NCBI GenBank assembly: GCA_963966185.1
Contig: CAWZYM010000114.1
Location: 345,001 to 409,000, forward strand
Direction of reading: 5' to 3'
Origin: Rhabditoides inermis
Lineage: Eukaryota > Nematoda > Chromadorea > Rhabditida > Rhabditidae
Length of the DNA: 64,000 nucleotides
Made by a program: the position numbers and the translations under genes. Position 1 is the stretch's first letter; the number at the start of each line of letters is the position of its first letter. Shown piece by piece: positions 1 to 11,319 of the stretch. Below the pieces are notes generated by a model that saw only the letters and a program-made list of their open reading frames with translations, had not been told where the DNA came from and made no database searches.

Positions 1-460
1 GATCGGTCGCGCAGGCTGGCATGATGTCATGCTATCATACTCTACCATCACATGAAAGGTCACTCGTTTCGGGACCCAGCAAGCTCCAAGCGATTATCTC
101 TCATTTCATTGTTTTGGGCTGATCTTTCGGGGTTGTTTGGGGCTGCCGAGCGATGTTCGGACGTGTTCGGGCAAAGTTTGCCCTCAATAAGAGGTGTTTG
201 GGCCAAACGATTTCCCATTGAAAACGAGACTGTTCGGGGCTTGTTTGGACCTTCTTTCGACCACCCCGAACGAAAGTACAGGGTAAAAGTGCATCTAAGA
301 AGACCCTTTCCTCCATGCACCAGGTGCTTCTATAAAAGCGTGAAAGAAATGGCTGCATTGATGACATGAGATCTGATGAGATTTTTTGTGAGATCTGTTT
401 TCAACTGTATGTGATGCTCATTTAGCACGACGAGATGCAACAAGCTGTCGACGAAAACAG
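1..460. other. Left edge, no gene supported
   Basis: No coding exon is visible here. The stretch carries short imperfect repeats of a GTTCGGGG..TGTTTGG motif (about 125-260) and one TATA-like TATAAAA at about 331. It should hold upstream exons or the start of the cysteine-module gene that follows, but I find none, so those exons may lie left of the window. Confidence 0.4.
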
Positions 461-1712
461 TGAAACGGAAGAAGCTCACGTGCAAGCACTACTTGGAGTA
501 CGAATCAGTGCGGCTGGACAAGTACTCCAAGGTCGACTGCGACGGCAGCGTCGCCTGCTACACCAACCGCTTCTTCGACGTACTGTCGACATTTCTTACA
601 GTAATCCTTATCGGTTTACTACCGTAATCCATTTCCTACAGTAATCCATTAGCTACATATATCGGTTTACTACAGTAACTCATTTCCTACAGTACTCTTC
701 AGGACGACGAGACGATCCATGTGCATGGATGCGTTAATCTTCGCGACAATCGCCTGCTGCGAATGAATGCGTGTTATAAGGTTTTCTATACTCTGATCTT
801 TCGCAAAATGATTTCCACTGATGGGTGTCGTCTGTCATCTCATTGTTTCAGTGGGATTACGGTGGCGGCGACATAGTGTGGGCGTGCCAGTGCAACACGG
901 TCAGTTTCACATTCACTTCTCAGCAGAACATGAACACAAAAAGTTATATACTCTGCGCCAGAGCGATAGTTTTCGATCTACCTCGGTTGCAGTTCGAAAT
1001 ACGGTGCCATAACCGTCTGCCTCTCTTGTTTTGCGCGCTATTGCCGAGAGTTGACTCTCCGTCTTCCTCTGATCTACCCCACCGCGCGCAACTTATTGCG
1101 AACATAGAACTATAGATAGACGTTTATGGCACCGTCGTTCTAGTCTTTGAGCGTTTGAGAGGCGAGTTTCGGACACGCGAGAACAAGACAAGACAGTGCT
1201 ATCACTGTGATAGATATACGTGCTGCCTGTATCGAGTCTGGTTAGTCTAGCCACTATCTCATTATGATCATTTGTGATTGTCGATTTTGTCGTATAAAAG
1301 CGACCGGCGTGATTTCTAATAGACGCATGAACACGCGAGAACCAGACAAGACAAAGTGCTAGCACGGAGAGCGCAAAGGTCAGCTAACACAAGAAGCCGA
1401 GATTTGTAAGTCGTAGTCTGTTTATAACTTCAATTTTCCCATGTTATCGGTGATAAACCTAGTCGCGTCTGACCGCTTGTCTCGCTGATCGCTGATCGCT
1501 GATCGCTGATCGCTGATCGCTGATCGCTGATCGCTGATCGCTGATCGTTGATCTCTCCATTCCAGCCGGGTGTGGTCGACTTCTACATGATGGTGTACTA
1601 CTTGTGCCAGGAGGACTACTGCAACGCGGACGAGACCGTCGCACTCGCCGCCATAGAGCGCTTCCGGCAACTGGAGAGGGAGGTGCGTACAGTGGACTAC
1701 GGACTGTTTTAA
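461..1712 (+). CDS. Cysteine-rich ET-like module protein, partial paralogue 0
   Basis: Partial member of a three-gene tandem family. Exons seen: 461-579 (TC..(17 residues)..C....CYT), 703-780 (GCVNLRDNRLLRMNACYK), 852-899 (ending ACQCNT) and 1566-1682 (C..DYCN followed by a helix-like tail). If the last donor is not used, frame continues to a stop ending at 1712. Exons match, one for one, the exons at 2960, 3178, 5109 and 6200 of the next gene. The two exons expected between 899 and 1566 (FCN...C and CxGxFC types) are absent; about 660 bp of unrelated DNA stands there, so the copy may be broken. Function unknown; cysteine spacing suggests an extracellular disulphide-bonded module. No start codon or signal peptide is seen for this copy. 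Confidence 0.55.
1001..1136. repeat. Short inverted repeat in paralogue 0 intron
   Basis: An 18-nt arm (ACGGTGCCATAACCGTCT) recurs inverted near 1119-1136 with one mismatch, enclosing about 100 bp. It sits where two module exons are missing, so it may mark an inserted element, but no longer terminal repeat or target duplication was recognised. Confidence 0.4.
1479..1554. repeat. 7-bp tandem repeat GCTGATC
   Basis: About ten units of GCTGATC lie just upstream of the exon at 1566. They open a long minus-strand frame that is only a by-product of the repeat. Confidence 0.9.
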
Positions 1713-2026
1713 TCGTTCGCCTCTACCCGCAGTCTTCTCGCTGCTTGTACGCAAATATTTAGCCGTCATTGTGGCTACACTACGCGTACGCGCACTGTTA
1801 TCTCTCTTGTTTCCACAGCGAGCAAGTAATCGTCTATTTTCAGGCACTGACTGGCAACGTCACTCTGCCGGACCCGGCTAGTTTCATGGCCGACGCGAAC
1901 CGAATTGATCCACTTGTAGTTGTGTGCACGGCACTGTTCATCAACTACTTCATTAATTATTGATTATCCAGGTGCAGTAGTTCACCTGTCGTTCACATGA
2001 ATAACAAACTGTGAGGTATTGGTTCG

Positions 2027-5000
2027 ATGAAGCGAAACGTTCTGTTATCGATTGTTATCTTGTGTTCTTTCCATGTTTCCTCGGAAGTGACTTGCTACAA
2101 TGAGAAGATCACACTGTATGGTTTCCATGTGTGTTGTTTTTACCACTAGTTTTCTTTTCAGTTACAAAATTCAAGACGTTGTGAAATCATACAAAACTCC
2201 CAACAAAACATGCGTCGGAGACTATTGCAAGCTCGTTTACAACGATTTCAACCCAGTCAATTATGACGATATAAAAATACTAATGGTAAATAACATTTCA
2301 AAGTTTCATATTCTTTTTTCGACGTGCATGAATGGTTCGATGGAGAAGGCTGGTGAGAACATCACCTATCCCCAGCCCACTCCCTGTGATGACGTCACTT
2401 ACCATAAATTTTATCATTGTGTGTGCAAGTGAGTCAATACTCACGATTAACCTGACCGATTCAATGCAAGCACAACAAAATGCAACAACTACCTGGAAGT
2501 GACGCCTCGAACGCCCAACAAAACGGTAAAGTTTGATGGTATGAATCCGACAAAGAGTTAGGAGTTCCGAGAGTTAATGTTATGGATCCGGTTAACTGAT
2601 TTTGAAACGGTTTTCGGTTACCGACACTGAAGGTGTGAGATCATCAAAGATAGCTCGAAGTTCAATCTTGTTTGTCAGTTACCGTCATTGTTATCAAAAC
2701 TCGAGAAATTTGATAATTCGAGCGTCGAACTTAGCCTAGACAGTCAGCTACAGGGAATTCGGTTAATCGGTTCGGTTTAATAACGAAAACCGGAAAAATA
2801 ACCGAAATGACGGTTAACCGGACCATCTCTACTTAAGAGCTTCAGGTACTGGCTACTGTTGTATAACGCATTATTGCATGCGATAAATGTCTATTATTGA
2901 ACTTGGCCCTGCGTAGATACATTTGTAAAAGAGTTCCAAGAGTGTGATGTGAGCTTCAGGTGACGTGCAGAGTGTTGGAAGAGAACAAGCCCGAGTTGTT
3001 TTCATTCGAATCAGACGAGTGCGAGGCGGAGACATGCCACGCATACACAAAGTACCATCCAGAGGTATGTAGCTAGTTCCGATTGTTCAATTTTTGTAAC
3101 ATGCAAAAGTAATAATACTTGTTGGAACCAATTTCGAATTCGAAAGAACACGTAGTCTCGTTCATTTGCTGTTCCAGATCCTGATGACCATCTACTGGCG
3201 CGACTGCGTACAGGACAGAAACCACCAGATATTCCGGATGAACGCCTGCTACCAGGTAGAGACTACTTAAAGGAACAGTGGCGACTTATTTCTGCCACAA
3301 CCTGCCACAACTCCTCATTTTCACACGAGCAAAACATTTGGCCGTGACCGGAATCGAACCCGCAAGGCTCGGACGCTTCAACGCAGCGCACATGCACTGA
3401 GCCAAGAAGCAAGTGATCAAGCGGTGTTTATTTGCGGTTATGTCTCCGATCCCAGTTTTTGCAGTGAAGCGTTGGCGGGAAATTCAAATTTTGAGCTGCA
3501 TTCTCGGCAGTTGCAGAATCGAAAGTAAAGTATTGAATGTCATATGAACTGGTGCAAGCATACTTCATCCGATTTTGTTATCGATTGTATTTACTTTGAT
3601 TTTAAGAAAGCATTTGACACTATAAATCACGATCTTCTTTTTAAGAAACTTGACGCTATCGGTATTCGCGGAAACGCGCTTGGCTGGATAATCGAATTTC
3701 TCAAAAATCGCAAGCAGTCTATCATGATCGGCTCAAGGCGTTCTTCACCGCGTGTCGTTAATTGTGGCGTTCCACAAGGCTCATGTCTTGGTCCCCTGTT
3801 GTTCAACATTTTCATTGATAACATTCCAGATAACCTTCCAAAAGATGTTTATCATGCGCTTTACGCTGATGATCTGAAAATTTCCTATCATTTCAATTAT
3901 ACCAGCACTACTGCTGCAACTATCTTTCAAAAAGCTATCGACACAGTCGCAGCTTGGTCAGCCACTTGGGGTCTTCAGATATCCACTGAGAAAACACAAA
4001 TATTGCATATAGGCAAGCGGAATCCAAGGCACACTTATACAGCTCACGGCTGCGTTCTCAAACCAATAGATGCTGCCAAAGATCTTGGTATTCTAGTGAA
4101 TAATAACTTGTTGTTCCGTGATCATCTAAAACAAATTGTTCAGCAAACTCTCTTTTCTATAAATGATTTCCTTCGCACATACAAAACACGAAGCCCCACT
4201 CTTCTGATTACTGCGTACACTACCTACTTTCGCTGTAAACTAGAATATTGTACCGAGCTCTGGAACCCTACTGACGTTGCTTCTGTAAACCTAATCGAAA
4301 GCATACAACGCTATTATACTCGACGTGTGTGTCAGCGTATCGGACGCAACTTATCATACCCCGAACGCCTTCAATTTTTTAATCTTCAATCTCTTGAAAA
4401 TAGGCGATTCTTAAATGACGTCACTTACATACACAAAGTTATTCACTCAAAAACGACTTTAGACTATCATGGGCTTTTCGCAATTATTCCAACTCGTACT
4501 CGCGGCTCTCATGAATTTAGGATTGTTCCCTCATTCGATCACACAGGCCGTACTAGCACTTTTTTAAGCAGAACCTTCGTAATTTGGAACTCCCTTCCTC
4601 ATGACTTAGTTTCCGTCAACGACCCTTCCGTCTTCAAATCACAACTCTCTACATTAGATATTATGCCACCTAGCAAATTGCGCAACCTATAGAGACCATA
4701 TTTTCTTGTTTCGTATATTATTATGTTATTATTCCTTATTTATATTCAACCCCATCCATATCTGCCGTTTTCCATGTTTTCACTTTTTGTTGCTATGTCG
4801 ATTTTCTCATGTTATCGGTAATAAATCTATCTATCTAACGCAGAATCGTCGTTCTTTCGCTAAAACTGCAAATGTGTTAGGTTAATATGATTTTTAATAA
4901 TACTCCGAGTCGAAAATAAGTCGCCACTGTTGCTTTAAATGAAACTCGTATCTGTTGAAGTATGTATATGCCGATGGTTTCTTCTTGTCTGGATCCGACG

Positions 5001-6406
5001 TGATGGTCTCATAGAGTTACGTTGTTTCATGTCAAACAGCTACAGCATGTAGAATAAAGCACAACATTCGAAACGCTTTGTATGAGTAAACCATTGTCAT
5101 GTTTGCAGTGGCATCTTACCCACAGAGAAGTGCTGTGTCGCTGCGATACGGTGAGTGTCATCTGACACTACATACATAGCACCACTCGTCTAGTCTTCTT
5201 TTGAATCTCTGTTTTTTCTGACACTAGCAACCACTTGTCTAGTCGTCACTTGAACCGTTATGTTTCTATCTCACACTAGCACCACTTGTCTAATGTCTAG
5301 GGTAGTGTTTCACACAGGTTGTCCATTCGGTGGTTTGTATGGTGGGTTGTCATCCTGTGTTGCTAACACTCATTGTGGGAGGTATACTAATCTTGTTTCG
5401 AACCCCTCGCCTCTCTTGAAACCCTACTTAGGACTTTTGCAACGAGGACTGGCAGCCGTACCCGGTGCAGCGGGGCGACATCGAATGCCACCGCGGCATG
5501 AACGGGTGGGGCGAGACCAGGACCATGGTGGGTTGAGATGTTTGCAATGTTGCAATGTTGCAATGTTGCAATGTTGCAATGTTTGCAATGTTGCAACGTT
5601 GCAATGTTGCATTATGTACAATGTTTGTATGTCGACAGACAGTGTGACGAAAGACATCAGTGTGCCAGTCCTTTGAGCCTAGACACTCCGTGGTAACCGT
5701 ATTTCATACTGACCACGGTGGGTTGCTAACCAATGTCGACAAAAGATGTGACTGTCGAGGGTGCCTAGACAACTTCTAGATATTAACAATTTTCAGGGTT
5801 GTCTGGGCACGTTCTGTGTGATCGCCAAGAATCTGGAGGAGGAGGGGAAGTACACGTCTCCCATCGACGAGGATCCAGTGTACTTCCCATTCTATGGATG
5901 CCTCAGTGTCAATGAGAGCGCGGCCGATGGAGACACGGTGGTGAATTCTAGATGCTTCATCATGAAGCCTTCATGTCAAGAAGTACCCTTGCAGCAAAAC
6001 ATATTTCTAAACCCTTCATCATCAGTGAAATGATTTCGACTTTGTTCCTCATAGGTTTGACAAGTTGACAAGTTGGCATACAGTTCTACTACATATATAT
6101 GGTTGTAATCGAGAAAACGTTGAAATGCAGTCATCCTACCAGACTAAACTAGGATCTACACTAGACTACACTACTACGTAGGAGGGTTCTCCTCTTCAGC
6201 CGGGTATCGTGGACCACTACTCTACCGTGGTGATCATCTGTGACGAGCCACTGTGCAACGACAGCCATGAGACAGCACTCGCCTCGATCGAGAGATACAG
6301 GCAGAGGGTGGCGAGAGAGAAAGGGAGACAGGTGAGACATGCATACACATGCAATCCACAGTCCACGTTGCAGCTTGCAACCACGACTACCGACACTGTG
6401 AATTGA
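2027..6406 (+). CDS. Secreted protein of three ET-like cysteine modules
   Basis: Nine exons stay in phase: 2027-2115, 2162-2428, 2471-2525, 2960-3064, 3178-3255, 5109-5150, 5432-5527, 5797-5982 and 6200-6406 (about 374 residues). The ATG at 2027 begins a clear signal peptide (MKRNVLLSIVILCSFHVSS). Three modules follow, each of the form C...CxGDYC/CxxxxC...C...C...CxC...CN: CVGDYC..CVCK..CNN, then CEAETC..RDC..ACY..CRCDT..FCN, then C..CLGTFC..GC..RC..ICDEPLCN. This spacing resembles the nematode ET module (family knowledge from memory, not searched). There is no membrane segment, so it is probably secreted. The last exon is read to a stop although a good donor exists at 6332; the 5982 donor is weak. 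Intron 3256-5108 holds a transposon with a nested retroelement. The third gene repeats the same exon order, so the pair arose by duplication. Confidence 0.65.
3335..3415 (-). mobile_element. tRNA-like segment (SINE head or pseudo-tRNA)
   Basis: The minus strand carries a box-A-like TTGGCTCAGTGCATG and a box-B-like GGGTTCGATTCC at tRNA spacing, but the arms do not pair well enough for a functional tRNA. It sits inside the TTAA element, upstream of the reverse-transcriptase fragment. Confidence 0.4.
3544..4840 (+). mobile_element. 5'-truncated non-LTR retrotransposon, RT domain
   Basis: The open frame 3544-4692 (382 residues) has reverse-transcriptase motifs: FDFKKAFDTINHDLL with the first catalytic aspartate, GVPQGSCLGPLLFN, and the YADD box ([11 protein letters not shown]), followed by the usual C-terminal region. 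No endonuclease domain lies upstream, so the copy is 5'-truncated. The 3' end finishes near 4837 in AATAAATCTATCTATC, the microsatellite-like tail common in CR1/jockey-like elements. The RT frame itself is intact. Two related, more decayed fragments lie at about 50.25 kb and 56.6 kb. Confidence 0.9.
5165..5315. repeat. About 50-bp imperfect tandem repeat
   Basis: Three imperfect copies of a unit containing CACTAGCACCACTTGTCTA follow one another in the intron after the exon at 5109. Confidence 0.6.
5538..5613. repeat. 9-bp tandem repeat TGCAATGTT
   Basis: About eight units of TGCAATGTT, with a few changes, begin right after the donor of the exon ending at 5527. Confidence 0.9.
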
Positions 6407-6498
6407 AAGTACCGACAGATTACAACGACAACTTTTCCCGTCTAGTCTAGATATAGTGTTGATTCATTGGTAACGCCGCCATCTTTAGTGTTATCAGT

Positions 6499-9400
6499 AT
6501 GATTATCTTACTATTGCATATGTTTGTAAAGTCGATCCATGGCATTGAATGTTTCAATGAACATCATACATTGTGAGTTTGTTTGTGATAAACACATTTT
6601 TAAATACATTTTAAGTTATTCCGGTGAATATCCTGATGAACCCGCAGAAACATGCGAAGGCGATTACTGTATACTTTACTACAACGATTTCGATTCTCAT
6701 AAAACTACACTTTCCATGGTATGCAGATTGCTGAACATTAACATTTATAAAGTATTCTAGCGCTGCGGACAAGGTTCTATCGAAACCGCCGGAGAAAATG
6801 TGACTTTTCCAAAACCCACAAGATGCTCGGAGAAATTGAACAGCGATTTCATTCATTGCGTTTGCAAGTAAGAGAATACTCACTTAACTTTCAAAATCTC
6901 GATTTAGTAAGACCACGTGCAACAATTGGAGACGTTTGAATCTAGCGCCAGAGCCACTTCCGGTGAGAAGTTGGAAACAAACGAAGACAAAAATATCAAA
7001 AAAAAAGTTTTTGAGATATCGTGCCACAATCTGGAAGAGTTCGTTCCGTGGTATTTGGACGATCACATTCGCGAACACGACTACTGTGATAACATATCGT
7101 GTTTCACTCGAGTATACAAGAAACGGGAGGAGAACAAACTTCTCAATATCGTAAGTATGTAGACGACCGACATCCAGTGATTGTTTCATTTCAGTTCCGC
7201 CTGAAACACATACGCAGCTGCGACCGAGGCATGGGTTCGCATACGTTTCGAATGAACGCTTGTTACAAGGTTTGTACATTAAAGTGACAAGTTCACTTAA
7301 AATGATAATGTACTTATAAAAAGTTGATGGAAACATCAAATAACATCTAATAAGCCTGAAAACTAGAACTTTTTTCATGATTTTAAACTTTTTTAAGCAA
7401 AAAAGAGTTGATTTTGAATGCGTTGTGGGTAAAAAAGTGAAGTTACATCACAGTTGAGTGAGTGTCTGAAACGTCTTGAATGACAGAAAGTTTAAGATGA
7501 AATTTTGAGATGAAATTCAGATCCTAGCATGAACTGAAGTCGTAGAAGCCGATAAACACATCCATATGTGATATGTTGGGCCGGGTTGGCCAAGTGGATA
7601 GCGTCACAGCTTGCTTGAAGTGAACGGTCGCTGGTTCGATTCCCCTCGCGGACAATTGTTCTACCGAATTCCACTACCTCCCGGTGGGGCGCGTGAACCC
7701 ACTCTCACCCTCTGAGAGCCCTACCATCGGCGGCGGCTGTCTTTCAAGATCTTCTACCACGCCTCGCATCCGGAACTGGTCACTTCGCGATGTTCACGCC
7801 CATCTACCATGAACAGTCAGGACTCGCGCCGCACTGTTCCAGCCAAGGAGCCCCAATACCCCACTGTAGGATTGTGTGTGCTTCCAAATAACCCATCATG
7901 CTACCATTGTATGTACATGTCGAAATCAGGCTGATAAACATGTGATATGCATCTCGAGTTCAATAGTTATAGCCAGAATTTGTAAAGCGCGCCAGTTCCA
8001 AATTCAAAATTTTTCCGTTTGCGGATCAATAAAATTGTCACTTTAATAATGTTATTGATTGAATCGTGTACATACACTTTTCAGTGGACCATGGTGGAAC
8101 CAACAACCCTGTGTCGCTGCGATACAGTAAGTTAAATTTGTTCAGTACAATTTGTAATTCGTAGTTATTTTGCAACAAACACGTCGATGTATTTCCTGTG
8201 GAAGATGGGGAGATTGAGTGCCGCCGAACTACGAGGGCACAAGGAACAACGGTGAGTTTACAAAATTGAAATTCAAAATTCAAAACTGTGATCACTCTCC
8301 CCTTGCCCTCGAACTACCAGATGCAGAGTTGTTATGTTGTTGTAATGTTATTGTCAGTGGTGTAAACTATATGTTTACTATTACATGATATGATCGATGC
8401 TACTCACTGGCGACCAAACCATCTCGATAACTGTGGCCACGTCGGTATTGCAGGTGAAATGTCGCGGACAATTTTGCGTGCTCGAAAAGCAGCTGTTGTA
8501 CGGAGGCGTTGCCAACTACACCTCGCCATTGGAAAAGAATGAGATTCAGCTGGAAGTATAACCAATGACGCACATTATGTTAGAAGCCAATTAGAAGCAG
8601 GTGAAAATCGAAACCACGCACAGATTCGTAGCGCAAATGCTCCATTCGTGCACACCAAACATGTACGAAGAAAAGGAGTCGGAGGGTTTCTACGTATTCT
8701 ACGACTATTACGAGTACTACTTTCACTACACTCACCTACAGCATCCCAGCCACTTTGCGTACAGCTTCGCGATGATCGCCGTATCCCTGATCGGCGGCGT
8801 TGTCTATGCCGTCGTTCTAATGGTACTTTGTGAATCTTCATTAATTTACAATATCATGTCCAGACCATCAAAGCTAATCCGTTGCGGTGGAAAAACGCGG
8901 CGTTTCGCTTGATGTTCTTTCTCGGAGTGGCTCACTGTATTGCGCTGTTTATACTCTGCTTGTACGGATTCAGTTCCCTGATTCGAAGACGACTGCGGGA
9001 GAAATACATGATGGTGGGATGGTGATAAAGTTCCCGCCAATTCTCCCCCCCCCCGCACCATTCGTGCGCAATGGCGATTATGCACCGGTCGCGCGCAAGC
9101 AGCGCAATTTGGAATATACGAAAGCAGTTCTTGATCGATGCCCTAGTAATCTAACATGAAGTGGATCTCGTAAAATGTTTGATGTAACATATACAACGTG
9201 CTTGCGCACAAATCGTGCTCTTCGAGAATTGGAGAGGACTTTAGTGGAATGACTGTGTTGAATGAGTGTTTCAGGCGATTGACTCCTTTTACCGTGGAGT
9301 CGACATAGCTGCTCTGATGCTGTTCACGATTTTATGTCTGCATCGTCTCATTCTTTCCGCGGGTCTAAGCAAACTGATGAAGCTAACCACCATGAGATTT

Positions 9401-10380
9401 GCTATGGTAAACTCGGCTGTTTTTTTTTAAACAGCACTTTTCCAGGGGTATGTACTTCTCTGTGCAGTATTCGGTCTCAGCGTATGTATGTTTATCCAAT
9501 TCAACTATTGCGAATATCGTTACGCGGTAAACTTGAACAATTTAACCTTAATTACGAAAATTGTAGATTTACTACTTCTTTTCGTTCAGTACCACCGACT
9601 ATAGAGTGAAAGATCTCTATTGTCGTAGATTCATCGAATCATTCATGACATATGCCACATACGCGAGCACTTTCCTATGCAGCGCCAGCTACGTGGCGAT
9701 TGTTGTGTCCGCTATCAAACAGGTATATGCGATATCATTTCGGCACTTTTGTATTGAAATGTTTATTTCCACGGCAGGAGAGAAGTAATAACGGTAAAAG
9801 GCAAGCATGAAAAATATGCGGATGAACAAGACTAACCCTAGGCTGATAAGATTTTGTTCGAATGTTCACCATTCACAGTGCAATTCATTGTAGTAACATA
9901 CTTACGAGAGAAAAGGAACATTGTCACCACCGAAATTCTGTTTGACGCATCATGATTTTCAGAAATGTTCGGTTTCCGGTAAACTAGTGCTATCAATGTC
10001 GGAGTTGTTCGTTACCATGCAGGTGATCATTGTATGTTAAATAGTTAGAAACACATCAATTCAGATATTTGTAATAGTCATTTCGAAGTTAGTAATGTCT
10101 TTACTGACATTTCTGGAAGTAATCATCTCGGACGCCGACCACAATACTCATTACTGGTTCAGCATGCAGCTCATCACGATATCATCCATTCTAGTCCACC
10201 CCATCTCTTATATCATCTTCAACAAGTAAGACTTCCTTTTCAACTGCTCACTCTTATCATTATTGCAGAAAAATTCGCGACGCAGTGTTGAAGAAGGTTC
10301 ATTTGATCAAAAACTTCGGAGTCAACACATTGAAGAGTGTAACTACGAAAACTAAGGTTGTTTCAGTGTCGATCAGTTAA
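6499..10380 (+). CDS. ET-like module ectodomain fused to a 7TM receptor
   Basis: Seventeen exons join without a phase error (617 residues): 6499-6572, 6616-6718, 6761-6867, 6908-6962, 7016-7150, 7195-7269, 8085-8126, 8165-8251, 8454-8555, 8601-8822, 8864-9013, 9275-9406, 9446-9526, 9567-9722, 9963-10022, 10065-10225, 10269-10380. The ATG at 6499 starts a short signal peptide (MIILLLHMFVKSIHG). Modules: ECFNE..CEGDYC..CVC..TTCNN; then SCHN..YCDNISC..SCDRG..ACYK..CRCDTLFCN; then a degenerate third one (ECRR..VKCRGQFC). Exon 8601 enters TM1 (SFAMIAVSLIGGVVYAVVLM). Further hydrophobic helices follow, ending in HPISYIIFNKKIRDAV, which resembles the NPxxY/helix-8 end of nematode chemoreceptors. Receptor class and ligand are unknown. 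An AATAAA lies at 10405. What is inferred is that one transcript spans all exons; splicing in the middle rests on the phase-0 join 8555/8601. Confidence 0.65.
7574..7890 (+). mobile_element. SINE-like element with tRNA head
   Basis: A perfect box A (TGGCCAAGTGG) and box B (GGTTCGATTCC) sit about 45 nt apart at 7587-7645, but the T arm cannot pair. The 3' body is unrelated to tRNA and somewhat GC-rich. It lies in an intron of the receptor gene (7270-8084). Alternatives: a decayed tRNA gene. Confidence 0.5.
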
Positions 10381-10404
10381 ACGAAATTTCAATGTGCAAT
10401 GTTT

Positions 10405-10410
10405 AATAAA
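10405..10410 (+). terminator. Poly(A) signal AATAAA of the receptor gene
   Basis: AATAAA 24 nt past the stop codon at 10378-10380. Confidence 0.6.
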
Positions 10411-11091
10411 TTGTTCCACACTTTACTTGTTCTTTGTGAGAGCATTAATTTACAATACTTTTAAATACCATTTATTTTCATTATCATTCATTACAGACCC
10501 ATATGTGTTACCTGGTACAGTCCAGGGAATATTCAGTTCCGCCACCACTCCGCTCGTCCGTCTCGCATTTGAAAGTTGCGCGCGCGCGAAAGTTTGAATG
10601 TCAATTTGTTCGCGTGCTCTCGCATGTCTATCGATTTTTGCCGCCTCGCACTCTGTTCACTCTGCGCTCTCTACTGGCGGAAACTGATTTGCCCACCCAC
10701 TGTACAATTGTTGCCACTTTCGGTAACACAACACCTATCTGAAGTTGAGAGTTGAGAGTAGAGTGGACTTTCTTTTTTTTTTGGTGTTTTCTATAACGGG
10801 AAAACGATCAAGCGGTACCGAAAACTTTTTTTCGATTGCCTCTAGTTGTTTTTCCTTATGTGCAAAGTGCAATTGAGCAACATGAGACAGAAGTGTCTCT
10901 CGCACATCAACTCCGTTATCAAAAACAAATCGACAAACTGTACACCATTTATCCCAGCACTGGCACGCAAAATAATCATAACTGAACTGTTCACACCAGC
11001 GAGTAACATGTAAGAGGCTGTAAGAGGAAACGAGATAGGAAAAGACGACTGGAGAGGTTCAGGACTGGAGAGTTACGGTATTCTACAGTAT
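10411..11091. other. Convergent intergenic region
   Basis: Space between two genes whose 3' ends face each other. AT-rich, with one GCGCGCGCG run near 10579. No gene is seen. Confidence 0.5.
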
Positions 11092-11272
11092 TCACATGTT
11101 GTAGGTGACCGAGAGATCCTGCTGGATCTTGGCGGCACTGATAAAGTCGTCAAAGTTGAAGGAGGGACGGAGGGCGGCGGTGAAATCGAAAGAGATGCGA
11201 GACGAGAAGGCGGGGGCGGAGCGATCAATGGAGAATGAGAGCTGGAGGTGGACACATTAGGGAGAGAGGAAG

Positions 11273-11319
<47 letters not shown>

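Larger units (their letters stand above)
3271..4934. mobile_element. TTAA-flanked inverted-repeat element hosting a retroelement
   Basis: The left end AGGAACAGTGGCGACTTATT (3271) and the right end (4914-4934) are inverted copies with one mismatch over 21 bp. Each is flanked by TTAA (3267-3270 and 4935-4938). It lies in an intron of the cysteine-module gene, between exons 3178-3255 and 5109-5150. The interior carries a tRNA-like segment and a reverse-transcriptase fragment, so it is a composite. TTAA target duplications are typical of piggyBac-type elements; no transposase frame is seen. Confidence 0.65.

Noticed and set aside
1422..1847. Minus frame of 141 residues with SAISDQR repeats
   Set aside because: Created by the GCTGATC tandem repeat and antisense to a real exon.
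2588..2830. Cluster of CGGTT/AACCG motifs that looked like a transposon end
   Set aside because: Short scattered matches only; no paired terminal repeat or target duplication could be defined.
5706..5740. Possible donor-side exon copy (GACCACGGTGGGTTG) in the secreted-module gene
   Set aside because: The match to GACCATGGTGGGTTG at the exon ending 5527 is only about 15 nt; too short to count with the stronger exon-edge duplications.
6884..7378. Minus-strand frame of 164 residues
   Set aside because: It overlaps three phase-consistent exons of the receptor gene on the plus strand and has no recognisable features.
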